Shown: positions 1-6,132, numbered from the stretch's first letter. The stretch: 6,132 nt of DNA from Pseudomonadota bacterium (GCA_021780395.1 JAJXYU010000130.1:1-6132); one strand, 5' to 3'. Translations and numbers: made by a program. The notes: a model not told the origin generated them from the letters alone.

Positions 1-441
1 ACCGCGGGTCCCGCCGCGGCCGCGGCGGCCGGTTACCGGGGCGCGGCGCCGATTCCCGGCGTGCCCGATCCGCGGCGTGCCTGGGCCGACTGGGCGCTCG
101 ACTGCCAGGGCTGCCATCGCGTCGACGGTGGCGGCTCGGCGAGGACCGCCCCGAAGATCGCGGGCGAAGTCGCCAAATACCTTAAGGTCGCCGGCGGGCG
201 CGAGTATCTCGGCCGCATCCCCGGCGTCGCCTCGTCGCCGTTGTCGGATGCGCGCCTCGCCGAACTCGTTAACTGGATGCTGTTCCGCTTCGACCGGCGC
301 GACCTGCCGGCGGGGTTCCGGCCATACACCGCCGCCGAGATCGGACGACTGCGCGCGCGACCGCTGCGCCTGCGGGCGGCCGCGGTGCGGCGCGAACTGC
401 AGCGGCGGATCCGCCGGCGGGCGCGGTCAGGGGCTCGCTGA
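1..441 (+). CDS. Mono-haem c-type cytochrome, C-terminal part (5' end outside window)
   Basis: The reading frame is open from base 1 to a TGA at 439-441 (146 codons visible), so the true start and any signal peptide lie outside the window. A GTG at 61 could be called as a start, but the frame continues upstream with an Ala-rich stretch, and a cytochrome c needs an export signal, so I treat the gene as partial. The haem-attachment motif CQGCH (visible residues 35-39) is followed by a Gly-rich turn and a C-terminal helix ([13 protein letters not shown]), the usual order of a small class I cytochrome c. It probably carries electrons in the periplasm, but its redox partner cannot be told from this window. 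The only Met after the haem motif is in NWML, an atypical place for the axial ligand. The tail is strikingly basic, with 14 Arg in the last 31 residues. The gene converges on gcvPB and overlaps its end by 15 bp, so it is not part of that operon. Confidence 0.8.
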   Translation, partial: TAGPAAAAAAGYRGAAPIPGVPDPRRAWADWALDCQGCHRVDGGGSARTAPKIAGEVAKYLKVAGGREYLGRIPGVASSPLSDARLAELVNWMLFRFDRRDLPAGFRPYTAAEIGRLRARPLRLRAAAVRRELQRRIRRRARSGAR

Positions 442-1920
442 CACCGGACCGGCCGGTGCGCCGGGCCAGGTGAGGTCGAGCTGCTTGGCCGCGCGCACGT
501 CGTCGAGCCGGCGCACCGGCATCGCGTGCGGCGCGCTCTTCAGCTGGTCCCGATCGTTCTGCATCTCGGCGAGGATGCGCGCCATCGCGGCGGCGAACGC
601 GTCGAGCGTCGCCCTGCTCTCGGTCTCGGTCGGCTCGATCAGCAGGCACTCCGGCACCATCAACGGAAAATAGGTCGTCGGGGCGTGGAAGCCGAGGTCG
701 AGCAGGCGTTTCGCGACGTCCATCGCGCTGACGTCGTACATCCGCGATTGCCGCTTCAGGGTGATCAGGAACTCGTGGCTCGCGCGCCGCGACGGGTACG
801 CCGGATCGTAGCCGAGCGCCGCCAGTCGCGCGCACAGGTAATTCGCGTTCAAGGTCGCGTGGTCGGCCACGGCGCGCATCCCGTCGCGTCCGAGCATGCG
901 CACGTAGACGTACGCCCGGAGCAGCACGCCGACGTTGCCCATGAACGTCGACAGGCGCCCGATGCTCTGCGGCAGATCGGTCTCGTCGAGCCAGCGGAAG
1001 GACCCGCGGTCTTCGCCGACGATCGGAATCGGCAGGAACGGCGCCAGCCGGTCGCTGACCCCGACCGCGCCGGCGCCGGGCCCGCCGCCGCCGTGCGGCG
1101 TCGAGAACGTCTTGTGCAGGTTCATGTGGATCACGTCGAATCCCATGTCGCCGGGCCGCACCTTGCCGAGGATCGCGTTCAGGTTCGCGCCGTCGTAGTA
1201 GAGGAGGCCGCCCGCGCCGTGCACGATCTGCTCGATCTCGACGATGTGGCGCTCGAACACGCCGAGCGTCGACGGATTGGTGAGCATGATCCCCGCGGTC
1301 CGAGGTCCCACCGCGGCGCGCAGCGCCGCGAGATCGACGTCGCCGTCGGCGTTCACCGGGATCTCGCGCACCCGGAAGCCGCACATCGTCGCGGTCGCAG
1401 GGTTCGTGCCGTGCGCCGCCTCCGGCACGACGATCTCGTCGCGCCCGAGATCGCCGCGCGAGCGATGATAGGCGCGGATCATCGACACGCCGGCGAACTC
1501 CCCTTGCGCGCCGGCCATCGGCACGAGCGACACCGCGCCCATGCCGGTCACGCTCTTCAGGATCTCCTGCAACTCGTGCAGGCAACGCAGCAGGCCCTGG
1601 CTCGACGCGGCGGGCGCGAGCGGGTGCCGGCCGAGGAACTCGGGCAGCATCGCGTACTGGTTGCACGCCTTCGGGTTGTACTTCATCGTGCACGATCCGA
1701 GCGGATAGAAGTGCGTGTCGATGCAGAAATTGCGTTGCGACAGGCGCGTGTAATGGCGCACGACGTCGAGTTCGGAGGCTTCCGGCAGCGCGGGACGCCG
1801 CTTGCGCCGCAGCTGCGGCGGTATGTCCGCGAGCGCGTCCGGGGAGGGGGTCGGCCATTGATCGCTCGCGCCGCGTCCCGGCGCGCCGCACTCGAATATC
1901 GTCGGTTCACGCATTGCCAT
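427..1920 (-). CDS. gcvPB: Glycine dehydrogenase (decarboxylating) subunit 2, P-protein beta subunit
   Basis: This is the PLP-carrying half of the split P-protein of the glycine cleavage system. With GcvPA it decarboxylates glycine and transfers the aminomethyl group to lipoylated GcvH in the cytoplasm. The 497-residue product matches the usual length for this subunit. The catalytic Lys is K270 in [16 protein letters not shown] (267-282). Other family blocks are [22 protein letters not shown] (63-84, with an intact [10 protein letters not shown] core), AAHGTNPA (168-175), [10 protein letters not shown] (214-223) and YYDGANLN (241-248). The frame is open upstream to 2028, inside gcvPA. I chose ATG 1920 because the family-like N-terminus (REPTIFE) starts there and GAGG lies 6 nt before it. 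A second in-frame ATG two codons later (1914) is also possible. It is the last gene of the operon, 8 bp after gcvPA. No intrinsic terminator is visible past its stop, which falls inside the convergent cytochrome gene. Confidence 0.97.
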   Translation of the reverse strand: MAMREPTIFECGAPGRGASDQWPTPSPDALADIPPQLRRKRRPALPEASELDVVRHYTRLSQRNFCIDTHFYPLGSCTMKYNPKACNQYAMLPEFLGRHPLAPAASSQGLLRCLHELQEILKSVTGMGAVSLVPMAGAQGEFAGVSMIRAYHRSRGDLGRDEIVVPEAAHGTNPATATMCGFRVREIPVNADGDVDLAALRAAVGPRTAGIMLTNPSTLGVFERHIVEIEQIVHGAGGLLYYDGANLNAILGKVRPGDMGFDVIHMNLHKTFSTPHGGGGPGAGAVGVSDRLAPFLPIPIVGEDRGSFRWLDETDLPQSIGRLSTFMGNVGVLLRAYVYVRMLGRDGMRAVADHATLNANYLCARLAALGYDPAYPSRRASHEFLITLKRQSRMYDVSAMDVAKRLLDLGFHAPTTYFPLMVPECLLIEPTETESRATLDAFAAAMARILAEMQNDRDQLKSAPHAMPVRRLDDVRAAKQLDLTWPGAPAGPVSASP

Positions 1921-1926
1921 CGTTCG

Positions 1927-1931
1927 CCTCA
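1927..1931 (-). promoter_or_regulatory. Ribosome binding site of gcvPB, spanning the gcvPA stop codon
   Basis: The minus strand reads TGAGG and then 6 nt to ATG 1920. The TGA is the stop codon of gcvPA and its last two bases belong to the Shine-Dalgarno core GAGG, so ribosomes ending on gcvPA sit on the gcvPB start signal. This site decides the gcvPB start against the much longer open frame that reaches back to 2028. Confidence 0.75.
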
Positions 1932-3317
1932 GGAGTTCGCCGTCGAAGGGGGTGCCGGTGCGAGGATCCGCTCGAGCGCCGCCGCATAGCGTTCGATGTC
2001 GGCATCCGTCTTGGTCTCCGTCGCGCACACCAGCATCGCGGGTGCGAGCGCCGGGTAGTCGCGCGCGAGGTCGTACCCGCCGAGAATGCCTTGCGCCGCG
2101 AGCGCCGCGAGCACCGGCGCGACCGGACGGTCGAGCCGCAGCACGGTCTCGTGGAAGAACGGCCCGTCGAATGCCCCGCGAACGCCGGGGATGCCGAGCA
2201 GCGCCGCCCGCAGCTGCCGCGTCCGGGCGTGCGCGGCCGCCGCGGTGCGCTCGAGACCCTCGGCACCCATCAGCGACAGGTAGATCGTCGCCGCGGTGAC
2301 CAGCAGTCCCTGGTTGGTGCAGATGTTCGAGGTCGCCTTCGCGCGGCGGATGTGCTGTTCACGCGCCTGCAACGTGAGCGTGTAGCCCTCCTGACCGGCG
2401 CTGTCCAAGGTGCGCCCGACGATGCGGCCCGGCATGTGGCGGACGAACTCCTTGCGCGTCGTCATGAATCCGAAGTACGGACCGCCCGAGGACAGCGGCA
2501 CACCGAGCGGCTGGCCCTCGCCGACGACGATGTCGGCGCCGCGCTGCCCCCACTCGCCGGGAGAGCGCAGCATGCCGAGGGAGATCGGGTTCACGACCGC
2601 GATCAGCAGCGCGTCGTGCGCATGCGCCCAGTCGGTGAGCGCGTCGACGTCCTCGAAGCCGCCGAAGAAGTTCGGCTGTTGCACGACGAGCGCCGTGACG
2701 TCGCCCCCGGCCGCCGCCCGATCGAGCGCGTCGACCGCGATCGTGCCTCGCGCCGGATCGTAGGGCACGACTTCGAACACGAGCCCCTGCTGGCCCGCGA
2801 TCGAGTGCCCGACCTCGCGATAGCGCGGATGGAGCGTCGTCGGCACGAGGATGCGTCGCGACGTGGACTTGCGGTTCGCACGGACCGCCATCAAGCAGGC
2901 TTCGCCCGTGGCCGATGCGCCGTCGTAGAGCGAGGCATTCGAGACCTCCATCCCCGTCAAGGTCGCGAGCATCGTCTGGAATTCGTACAGCAGCTGCAGC
3001 GTGCCCTGGCTCGCTTCGGCCTGGTACGGGGTGTACGCGGTGTAGAACTCACCGCGGGTCGTGATCGCCCAGACAGCCGCCGGAACGTGATGCTCGTACG
3101 CGCCGGCGCCGATGAAGCACAGCGGCGTTCCGTCGCACGCCGCGCGCTCGCGCATCAGCCGGCCGACCTGCATCTCGGTCAGCGCCTCCGGGACGCCGGT
3201 GAGCTCGGCCGCGCGCAATGGCGCCGGGATCTCCTCGAACAGCGCGTCGAGGCTCCCGACCCCGATCACCGCGAGCATTTCCTCGACGTCCGCGCGGGTG
3301 TGCGGGATGAACGCCAT
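1929..3317 (-). CDS. gcvPA: Glycine dehydrogenase (decarboxylating) subunit 1, P-protein alpha subunit
   Basis: This is the non-PLP subunit of the split P-protein and corresponds to the N-terminal half of single-chain GcvP. Its 462 residues fit the family. Visible family blocks are [12 protein letters not shown] (68-79), [13 protein letters not shown] (93-105), NASLYDG (127-133), PNFFG (215-219), [19 protein letters not shown] (265-283) and [13 protein letters not shown] (324-336). The position equivalent to the cofactor Lys lies in the GEGQPLG block and has no Lys, as expected for this subunit. The frame runs upstream to 3668 through gcvH, but that extension has no family similarity. The ATG at 3317 begins [15 protein letters not shown], a normal GcvPA N-terminus, and AAGGAG stands 8 nt before it. 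The start overlaps the gcvH stop by one base (TGATG), which suggests translational coupling. The downstream gcvPB start is only 8 bp past the stop, which favours equal production of the two subunits. Confidence 0.97.
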   Translation of the reverse strand: MAFIPHTRADVEEMLAVIGVGSLDALFEEIPAPLRAAELTGVPEALTEMQVGRLMRERAACDGTPLCFIGAGAYEHHVPAAVWAITTRGEFYTAYTPYQAEASQGTLQLLYEFQTMLATLTGMEVSNASLYDGASATGEACLMAVRANRKSTSRRILVPTTLHPRYREVGHSIAGQQGLVFEVVPYDPARGTIAVDALDRAAAGGDVTALVVQQPNFFGGFEDVDALTDWAHAHDALLIAVVNPISLGMLRSPGEWGQRGADIVVGEGQPLGVPLSSGGPYFGFMTTRKEFVRHMPGRIVGRTLDSAGQEGYTLTLQAREQHIRRAKATSNICTNQGLLVTAATIYLSLMGAEGLERTAAAAHARTRQLRAALLGIPGVRGAFDGPFFHETVLRLDRPVAPVLAALAAQGILGGYDLARDYPALAPAMLVCATETKTDADIERYAAALERILAPAPPSTANS

Positions 3318-3712
3318 CAGTCGCTCTCCTTGCCGAGCAGGTCGAGGTAGGCCGCGGCCGACAGCGTCTTCGCGTCGCCGCCGCCTGGTGCGAGCCGCAC
3401 ACGCAGCATCCAGCCGGCGCCGTACGGATCCTGGTTGATCGCTTCGGGTGCGGTCTCGAGGGCGTCGTTGCGGCCGATCACCTCGCCGCTCACCGGCGCG
3501 TAGACGTCGGACGCGGATTTCACCGATTCGACCACCGCGCAGGCCTCGCCCGCGCTCACCGTGCGCCCGAGGTCCGGCAGCTCGACGTAGACGATGTCGC
3601 CGAGCGCGTGCTGCGCGTGATCGGTGATGCCCACCTCGGCGATCCCGTCGGGCAGGCGGCGGATCCATTCGTGCGCGTCGGTGTACTCGAGTTCGGGAGG
3701 GACGTTGCTCAT
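3317..3712 (-). CDS. gcvH: Glycine cleavage system H protein (lipoyl carrier)
   Basis: GcvH carries the aminomethyl group on a lipoyl-lysine arm between the P-protein, GcvT and lipoamide dehydrogenase. The product is 131 residues, the normal size. The N-terminus [16 protein letters not shown] is nearly that of the E. coli protein, which fixes the start at ATG 3712 rather than at the upstream in-frame start at 3760, which would add a Pro-rich extension. The lipoylation site is K65 in [10 protein letters not shown] (60-69), followed by the usual YAPVSGEV (71-78). [14 protein letters not shown] (28-41) is the typical hairpin region, and [11 protein letters not shown] is the late conserved block. 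A GGAGAG sequence at 3722-3727 lies 9 nt before the ATG. It follows the gcvT stop by 25 bp and overlaps the gcvPA start by one base. Lipoylation enzymes are not encoded in the window. Confidence 0.98.
   Translation of the reverse strand: MSNVPPELEYTDAHEWIRRLPDGIAEVGITDHAQHALGDIVYVELPDLGRTVSAGEACAVVESVKSASDVYAPVSGEVIGRNDALETAPEAINQDPYGAGWMLRVRLAPGGGDAKTLSAAAYLDLLGKESD
3326..3331 (-). promoter_or_regulatory. Ribosome binding site of gcvPA inside the end of gcvH
   Basis: AAGGAG lies 8 nt before ATG 3317, within the last codons of gcvH. It is the strongest Shine-Dalgarno sequence in the operon. It supports the start that overlaps the gcvH stop (TGATG). Confidence 0.8.
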
Positions 3713-3721
3713 GTGCGGGGG

Positions 3722-3727
3722 CTCTCC
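3722..3727 (-). promoter_or_regulatory. Ribosome binding site of gcvH
   Basis: GGAGAG stands 9 nt before ATG 3712, in the 25-bp gap after gcvT. It supports the MSNVPP start over the upstream start at 3760, which would lie inside gcvT. Confidence 0.6.
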
Positions 3728-3737
3728 AGGTGGGGGC

Positions 3738-4829
3738 TCAGGAAACCAGCGGCTGACCATGTCGTACGAACGGCGGCTTCACGACACGCGCACGCAGCGC
3801 GCGACCGCGCACGCCGACCTCGACCTCGGTGCCGGTGGCGGCGGGCACGCGCGCAAACGCGATCGAGCGCTCGAGCGTCGGCGAGAAGCCGCCGCTCGTG
3901 ATCTCGCCTTCGCCGACGCCCGGCGCGATCACGGTCTGGTGCCGGCGCAGCACGCCGCCCCGGTCGAGGAGGAGCAAGCCGACGAGCTTGCGCGCGGAAC
4001 CGCGTCGCTCGATCGCCTCGAGCGCATCGCGCCCCAAGAAGCGTCGCGTGACCGGCTGCATCGCGACCGTCCAGCCGAGCGCCGACTCGAACGGATCGGT
4101 CTGCTCGTCCATGTCGTTGCCGTAGAGGTTCAATCCGGCCTCGAGTCGCAGGGTGTCGCGCGCCCCGAGCCCGCAGGGTGCGGCGCCCGCGGCCCGCAGC
4201 GCCTCGAACAGATCCGCGGCGCCGGCCGCCGGCAGCATCACCTCGAAGCCATCCTCGCCGGTATAGCCGGTCCGCGAGACGTACCATTCACCGACGGTGC
4301 GCGCATGGAACGGCGCGAGCGCGAGCGCCGCCTGTGCCTGCGCCGGCGCCAGCAGCTTCGCGGCCAGCGCGCGCGCCTCGGGCCCTTGCACTGCGAGCAT
4401 CGCGAGATCGTCGCGTTCCGCGATCGTGACGCCGAACCCGGCCGCGTGCCGGCGAATCCAGGCGAGATCCACGTCGCGCCGGCCCGCGTTCACGACGATC
4501 CGGAATGCGGACGCCTCGAGCCGGTAGACCAGCAGATCGTCGATGATACCGCCGGCCTCGTTCAGCATGCAGCCGTACAAAGCCCGGCCCGGCGCGGTGA
4601 GCTTGGCGACGTCATTCGCGAGCAATCGCTCGAGGAGCTCGCGCGATCCCGCGCCGTCCACGTCGACCACCCCCATGTGGGACACGTCGAAGACGCCGGC
4701 GGCGCGGCGCACCGCGTTGTGCTCGGCGACCTGGGATCCGTAGTGCAGCGGCATGTCCCAGCCGCCGAAATCCACCATGCGCGCGCCGAGCGTGCGATGC
4801 AGATCGAACAAGACCGTGCGTCGTCCCAT
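3738..4829 (-). CDS. gcvT: Glycine cleavage system T protein (aminomethyltransferase)
   Basis: GcvT releases ammonia from the aminomethyl-lipoyl arm of GcvH and transfers the methylene group to tetrahydrofolate, giving 5,10-methylene-THF. The 363-residue product is full length for the family. It opens with the typical segment ending in [19 protein letters not shown] (15-33). It continues with FDVSHMG (47-53), GGIIDDLLV (93-101, containing the Asp pair near the folate and catalytic site), [13 protein letters not shown] (113-125), [11 protein letters not shown] (186-196), [18 protein letters not shown] (223-240) and [10 protein letters not shown] (311-320) in the C-terminal barrel domain. The ATG at 4829 is the first in-frame start. 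GGAGG lies only 4 nt before it, a short but workable spacing. It is the first gene of the operon and begins 36 bp after the U-tract of the leader terminator, so its expression should depend directly on the glycine riboswitch. Confidence 0.98.
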   Translation of the reverse strand: MGRRTVLFDLHRTLGARMVDFGGWDMPLHYGSQVAEHNAVRRAAGVFDVSHMGVVDVDGAGSRELLERLLANDVAKLTAPGRALYGCMLNEAGGIIDDLLVYRLEASAFRIVVNAGRRDVDLAWIRRHAAGFGVTIAERDDLAMLAVQGPEARALAAKLLAPAQAQAALALAPFHARTVGEWYVSRTGYTGEDGFEVMLPAAGAADLFEALRAAGAAPCGLGARDTLRLEAGLNLYGNDMDEQTDPFESALGWTVAMQPVTRRFLGRDALEAIERRGSARKLVGLLLLDRGGVLRRHQTVIAPGVGEGEITSGGFSPTLERSIAFARVPAATGTEVEVGVRGRALRARVVKPPFVRHGQPLVS

Positions 4830-4833
4830 GAGG

Positions 4834-4838
4834 CCTCC
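4834..4838 (-). promoter_or_regulatory. Ribosome binding site of gcvT
   Basis: GGAGG is separated from ATG 4829 by only CCTC (4 nt). The core and spacer together form the palindrome GAGGCCTC. The site lies downstream of the leader terminator, so it is transcribed only on readthrough. No aptamer sequence overlaps it, which favours transcriptional rather than translational control. Confidence 0.65.
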
Positions 4839-4865
4839 ATCGCATCCCGACCGCTGCGCGGACCG

Positions 4866-4905
4866 AAAAAAAAAGGCGGCAGACGTTCCTCGAACGTCTG
4901 CCGCC
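4866..4905 (-). terminator. Intrinsic terminator in the gcvT leader (riboswitch expression platform)
   Basis: On the minus strand GGCGGCAGACGTTC, loop GAG, and the perfect complement GAACGTCTGCCGCC form an unbroken 14-bp stem (4905-4875). Nine T's follow at 4874-4866. This is a textbook Rho-independent terminator. It starts two bases after the 3' P1 strand of glycine aptamer II and 36 bp before gcvT, the place where a riboswitch expression platform is expected. The stem could extend by weak G-U and A-U pairs between the P1 3' strand and the U-tract. On the plus strand the T-run becomes an A-run before the stem, so it is not bidirectional. Confidence 0.93.
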
Positions 4906-4906
4906 C

Positions 4907-5003
4907 CTCTGTCCTGCGACCTGAGAGATCGGACGCCGGATCGGCGCCGCGCCCCTTCGGTGGGCGGATCCTACGTCATCTCGGGATCCACCACTCTCCA
5001 GAG
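4907..5003 (-). promoter_or_regulatory. Glycine aptamer II
   Basis: P1 is CTCTG (5003-4999) with CAGAG (4911-4907). P2 is GAGAG with CTCTC. P3 is GTGG/CCAC topped by a GGATCC/GGATCC stem with a 12-nt loop. The conserved CCGAAGGGGC follows, then a CGCCG/CGGCG hairpin, TCTCTCAGG and GGACAGAG. All match the family consensus closely. Confidence 0.93.
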
Positions 5004-5028
5004 CTCGAATCGAAGCTGCACGGCTTCC

Positions 5029-5120
5029 GCAGTCGGTCGTTGCTGGGCCTGAGCGTTTCCGGGCGGAACTTGCGCCTTCGGCGGTCCGGCGCGTGGCCGA
5101 ACACTCTCCGATCAGACTGC
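5029..5120 (-). promoter_or_regulatory. Glycine aptamer I
   Basis: P1 is GCAGTC (5120-5115) with GACTGC (5034-5029), 6 bp. P2 is GAGAG with CGCTC, which leaves one A·G mismatch. P3 is TTCGGC/GCCGGA. The conserved core CCGAAGGCGCAA follows, then a TTCC-GCCC-GGAA hairpin and CGCTCAGG. The core is less canonical than that of aptamer II. Confidence 0.88.
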
Positions 5121-5138
5121 CACTTCGAGCGAAGGCAC

Positions 5139-5166
5139 TCTATAGCAGCGCGAGCGCGCGTGTCAA
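5139..5166 (-). promoter_or_regulatory. Sigma-70 type promoter of the gcv operon
   Basis: The minus strand has a perfect -35 box TTGACA (5166-5161), a 16-bp spacer, and a -10 box TATAGA (5144-5139, four of six consensus bases). The expected transcription start is about 5132-5130, just at the first nucleotide of the riboswitch leader. It lies 16 bp after the stop codon of the upstream phosphoesterase gene. The boxes stand out as the only AT-containing motifs in a very GC-rich stretch. Confidence 0.85.
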
Positions 5167-5182
5167 AGCACCGACGCGGCGG

Positions 5183-6132
5183 TCAACGCACGAACGCGTC
5201 GTCGATCGGACGCGCGTAGGCGTCGTTCGCGGTGAGCGGCGGCAGTCCGAGCGCGGCCTCGATCGTGCGGGCGGTGCTGTAATGATCGTAACGGCGGCGG
5301 CTCACGGTGCCGCGACGGACCGTGCCGCGCGAACCCACCAGGATCGTCGCGACGTGGTTCGTCCGTGTCGTCGACGACTCGTCCCAGGTCAGGATCAACA
5401 GCGAGCGCTGCGTGCGCCACGCGGGCGAGGCGAACAGCGGCGCGAGCGTGCGGCGCAGCCACCCGTCCTGCACGACCAGGCTGTGCGGAGAGCCGTTGCC
5501 GGCGTCCTCGCCGTCGTCGTAATCATCCGCCGCGAGCCACGCGAAACTCGGCGTCGTCGCCGTCGAGGCGAGATCGACCGCGAGTTGCTTCGTATCGACG
5601 AGGTGCGCGCGGCACCGCGCCGGATCGTCGATCACGTTCGCATAGTTCACGAACGGCGCGTCGTCGGGTTCGTAATACTTGTCGTACTTCGTCGTCGTGT
5701 TGCACGGCGTGCCCATGCCCTGCTCGTAGGCCTTCCAGGTCAATCCCGCGGCCTCGATCACGTCGCCGAGGTGGCGGACCGCGAGGTGGATGTGCGGGAA
5801 GTACATCGGTCCGCGCACGCCGGCGGATCCGTTCGCGATCGCGAGATAGTTCTCGTCGCTCGGGTGGTAGACCGCGCGGTAGTTCGCGAGCAGCACGCCG
5901 CGGCGCGCGAGCGCGTTGATGAAGGGCGCGTCCCGCCGGTCGCCGATCACCTGATGGTAACTCGTGTTCTCCATCATGATCAGGAACACGTGATCGAAAC
6001 GCGGCACCCGCGACCGCGGCGGCGCGGCCGGCGCGAGCGGAACGTCGGGGCCGAGCGTGAGACGCAGGTCCTCGGCGACCGCGGATTCCCGCGCGGCGTC
6101 CGGCGCGATCAGGCGCAGCACCACCCGCAGCG
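5183..6132 (-). CDS. Phosphoesterase / acid-phosphatase family protein, N-terminus outside window
   Basis: The frame is open from the right edge to the stop at 5185-5183. A GTG at 6124 could start a 313-residue product, but the frame continues past the edge and no signal peptide is visible, so the true start probably lies beyond it. Counting from that GTG, PRFDHVFLIMMENTSYHQVIG (41-61) is the N-terminal metal-site motif of the phosphoesterase superfamily that includes phospholipase C and AcpA-type acid phosphatases. HPSDENYLAIANG (87-99) matches the usual HPSxxNYLAxxxG block, TWDES (246-250) the second metal-site Asp/Glu, NHV (256-258) a conserved His, and DHYSTARTIEAALGLPP (280-296) the C-terminal family signature. 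Family members are typically exported and cleave phosphomonoesters or phospholipids. The substrate here is unknown. It is co-directional with gcv but has no functional link, and no terminator separates it from the gcv promoter. Confidence 0.85.
   Translation of the reverse strand, partial: LRVVLRLIAPDAARESAVAEDLRLTLGPDVPLAPAAPPRSRVPRFDHVFLIMMENTSYHQVIGDRRDAPFINALARRGVLLANYRAVYHPSDENYLAIANGSAGVRGPMYFPHIHLAVRHLGDVIEAAGLTWKAYEQGMGTPCNTTTKYDKYYEPDDAPFVNYANVIDDPARCRAHLVDTKQLAVDLASTATTPSFAWLAADDYDDGEDAGNGSPHSLVVQDGWLRRTLAPLFASPAWRTQRSLLILTWDESSTTRTNHVATILVGSRGTVRRGTVSRRRYDHYSTARTIEAALGLPPLTANDAYARPIDDAFVR

Larger units (their letters stand above)
4907..5130 (-). promoter_or_regulatory. Tandem glycine riboswitch controlling the gcv operon
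   Basis: Two consecutive glycine aptamers precede gcvT on its strand. Each has the conserved order GGAGAG, a P3 hairpin, CCGAAGG, a further hairpin, then CUCAGG and a closing P1 strand. A leader strand GCTCGAA (5130-5124) can pair with TTCGAGC (5009-5003) in the linker, giving the P0/kink-turn contact known for tandem glycine riboswitches. In this family glycine binding usually switches on glycine cleavage genes. Here the output is expected to act through the terminator directly downstream. The direction of switching is inferred from the family and the genes served, since no antiterminator is evident. Confidence 0.95.
4830..5182. other. Intergenic regulatory region between the phosphoesterase gene and gcvT
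   Basis: This 353-bp stretch has no supported gene. In transcription order it holds 16 bp of spacer, the promoter, the tandem glycine riboswitch, the terminator and the gcvT ribosome binding site. The open frames that cross it on the plus strand are antisense shadows. A short CCGC-GCA-GCGG hairpin is possible between the terminator and the ribosome binding site. Confidence 0.85.

Noticed and set aside
404..415. Perfect palindrome GGCGGATCCGCC near the convergent gene ends
   Set aside because: It has no loop and no T-run, lies within coding sequence, and is expected by chance in GC-rich DNA. It is not supported as an operator or terminator.
442..458. Hairpin CACCGG-loop-CCGGTG as a terminator for the cytochrome gene
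   Set aside because: The stem is 6 bp with no T-run after it, and it lies within gcvPB codons. It is common chance structure at this GC content.
269..1891. Second long minus-strand frame inside gcvPB
   Set aside because: It lies in another frame of gcvPB, is extremely Arg-rich, and lacks motifs. The gcvPB frame carries the lysine motif and all family blocks.
526..1989. Long plus-strand open frame opposite gcvPB
   Set aside because: It is antisense to a gene with clear catalytic motifs, its composition is low-complexity (Arg, His, Val and Ala rich), and no protein family is recognisable. This is the usual shadow of a high-GC gene.
1914..3350. Long plus-strand open frame opposite gcvPA
   Set aside because: It is an Arg-rich antisense shadow of gcvPA with no motifs.
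1929..3668. Extended gcvPA start upstream through gcvH
   Set aside because: The extra residues are an out-of-frame reading of gcvH with no similarity to GcvPA. The start at 3317 has a strong ribosome binding site and a normal N-terminus.
3624..5219. Plus-strand open frame running from gcvH across gcvT, the terminator and the riboswitch
   Set aside because: It would translate the antisense of a structured RNA and of gcvT, and it has no family similarity. It is a composition artefact.
1..6132. Mobile elements, CRISPR repeats, tRNA or rRNA genes, or an unknown defence or biosynthetic system
   Set aside because: I saw no terminal inverted repeats, spaced direct repeats, cloverleaf sequences, transposase or integrase motifs, or unexplained gene cluster. 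All the gene space is accounted for by the known families listed.

Overview
The window comes from a high-GC bacterium. It is almost fully coding, with strong third-position G/C bias. The H-protein begins [10 protein letters not shown], very close to the E. coli H-protein start. Together with the proteobacterial-style tandem glycine riboswitch, this suggests a proteobacterium, most plausibly beta or gamma. This placement is inference, and no taxonomic marker gene is present.

The core is a complete glycine-cleavage operon on the minus strand, read from right to left: promoter (5166-5139), tandem glycine riboswitch (5130-4907), intrinsic terminator (4905-4866), gcvT (4829-3738), gcvH (3712-3317), gcvPA (3317-1929) and gcvPB (1920-427). 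P-protein is encoded as two subunits rather than one chain. PA and PB decarboxylate glycine with PLP and load the aminomethyl group on the lipoyl arm of GcvH. GcvT then passes the one-carbon unit to tetrahydrofolate. The fourth component, lipoamide dehydrogenase, is not in the window. The genes are tightly packed: 25 bp, a 1-bp overlap, then 8 bp. This fits one mRNA with translational coupling.

The 353-bp gap at 4830-5182 is entirely regulatory. A TTGACA/TATAGA promoter would start transcription at about the first nucleotide of the leader strand that pairs with the inter-aptamer linker. Two glycine aptamers follow. A perfect 14-bp hairpin with nine U's then stands before the gcvT ribosome binding site.

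The flanks hold two genes cut by the window edges. On the left, on the plus strand, is the 3' end of a mono-haem c-type cytochrome. Its last 15 bases overlap the end of gcvPB tail to tail. On the right, on the minus strand, is most of a phosphoesterase/acid-phosphatase family protein, whose stop codon lies 16 bp before the gcv promoter.

I found no mobile element, CRISPR array, tRNA, rRNA or previously unknown multi-gene system. The observations most worth a second look are structural details of the riboswitch: a structured linker, and a terminator that does not share its stem with the aptamer.
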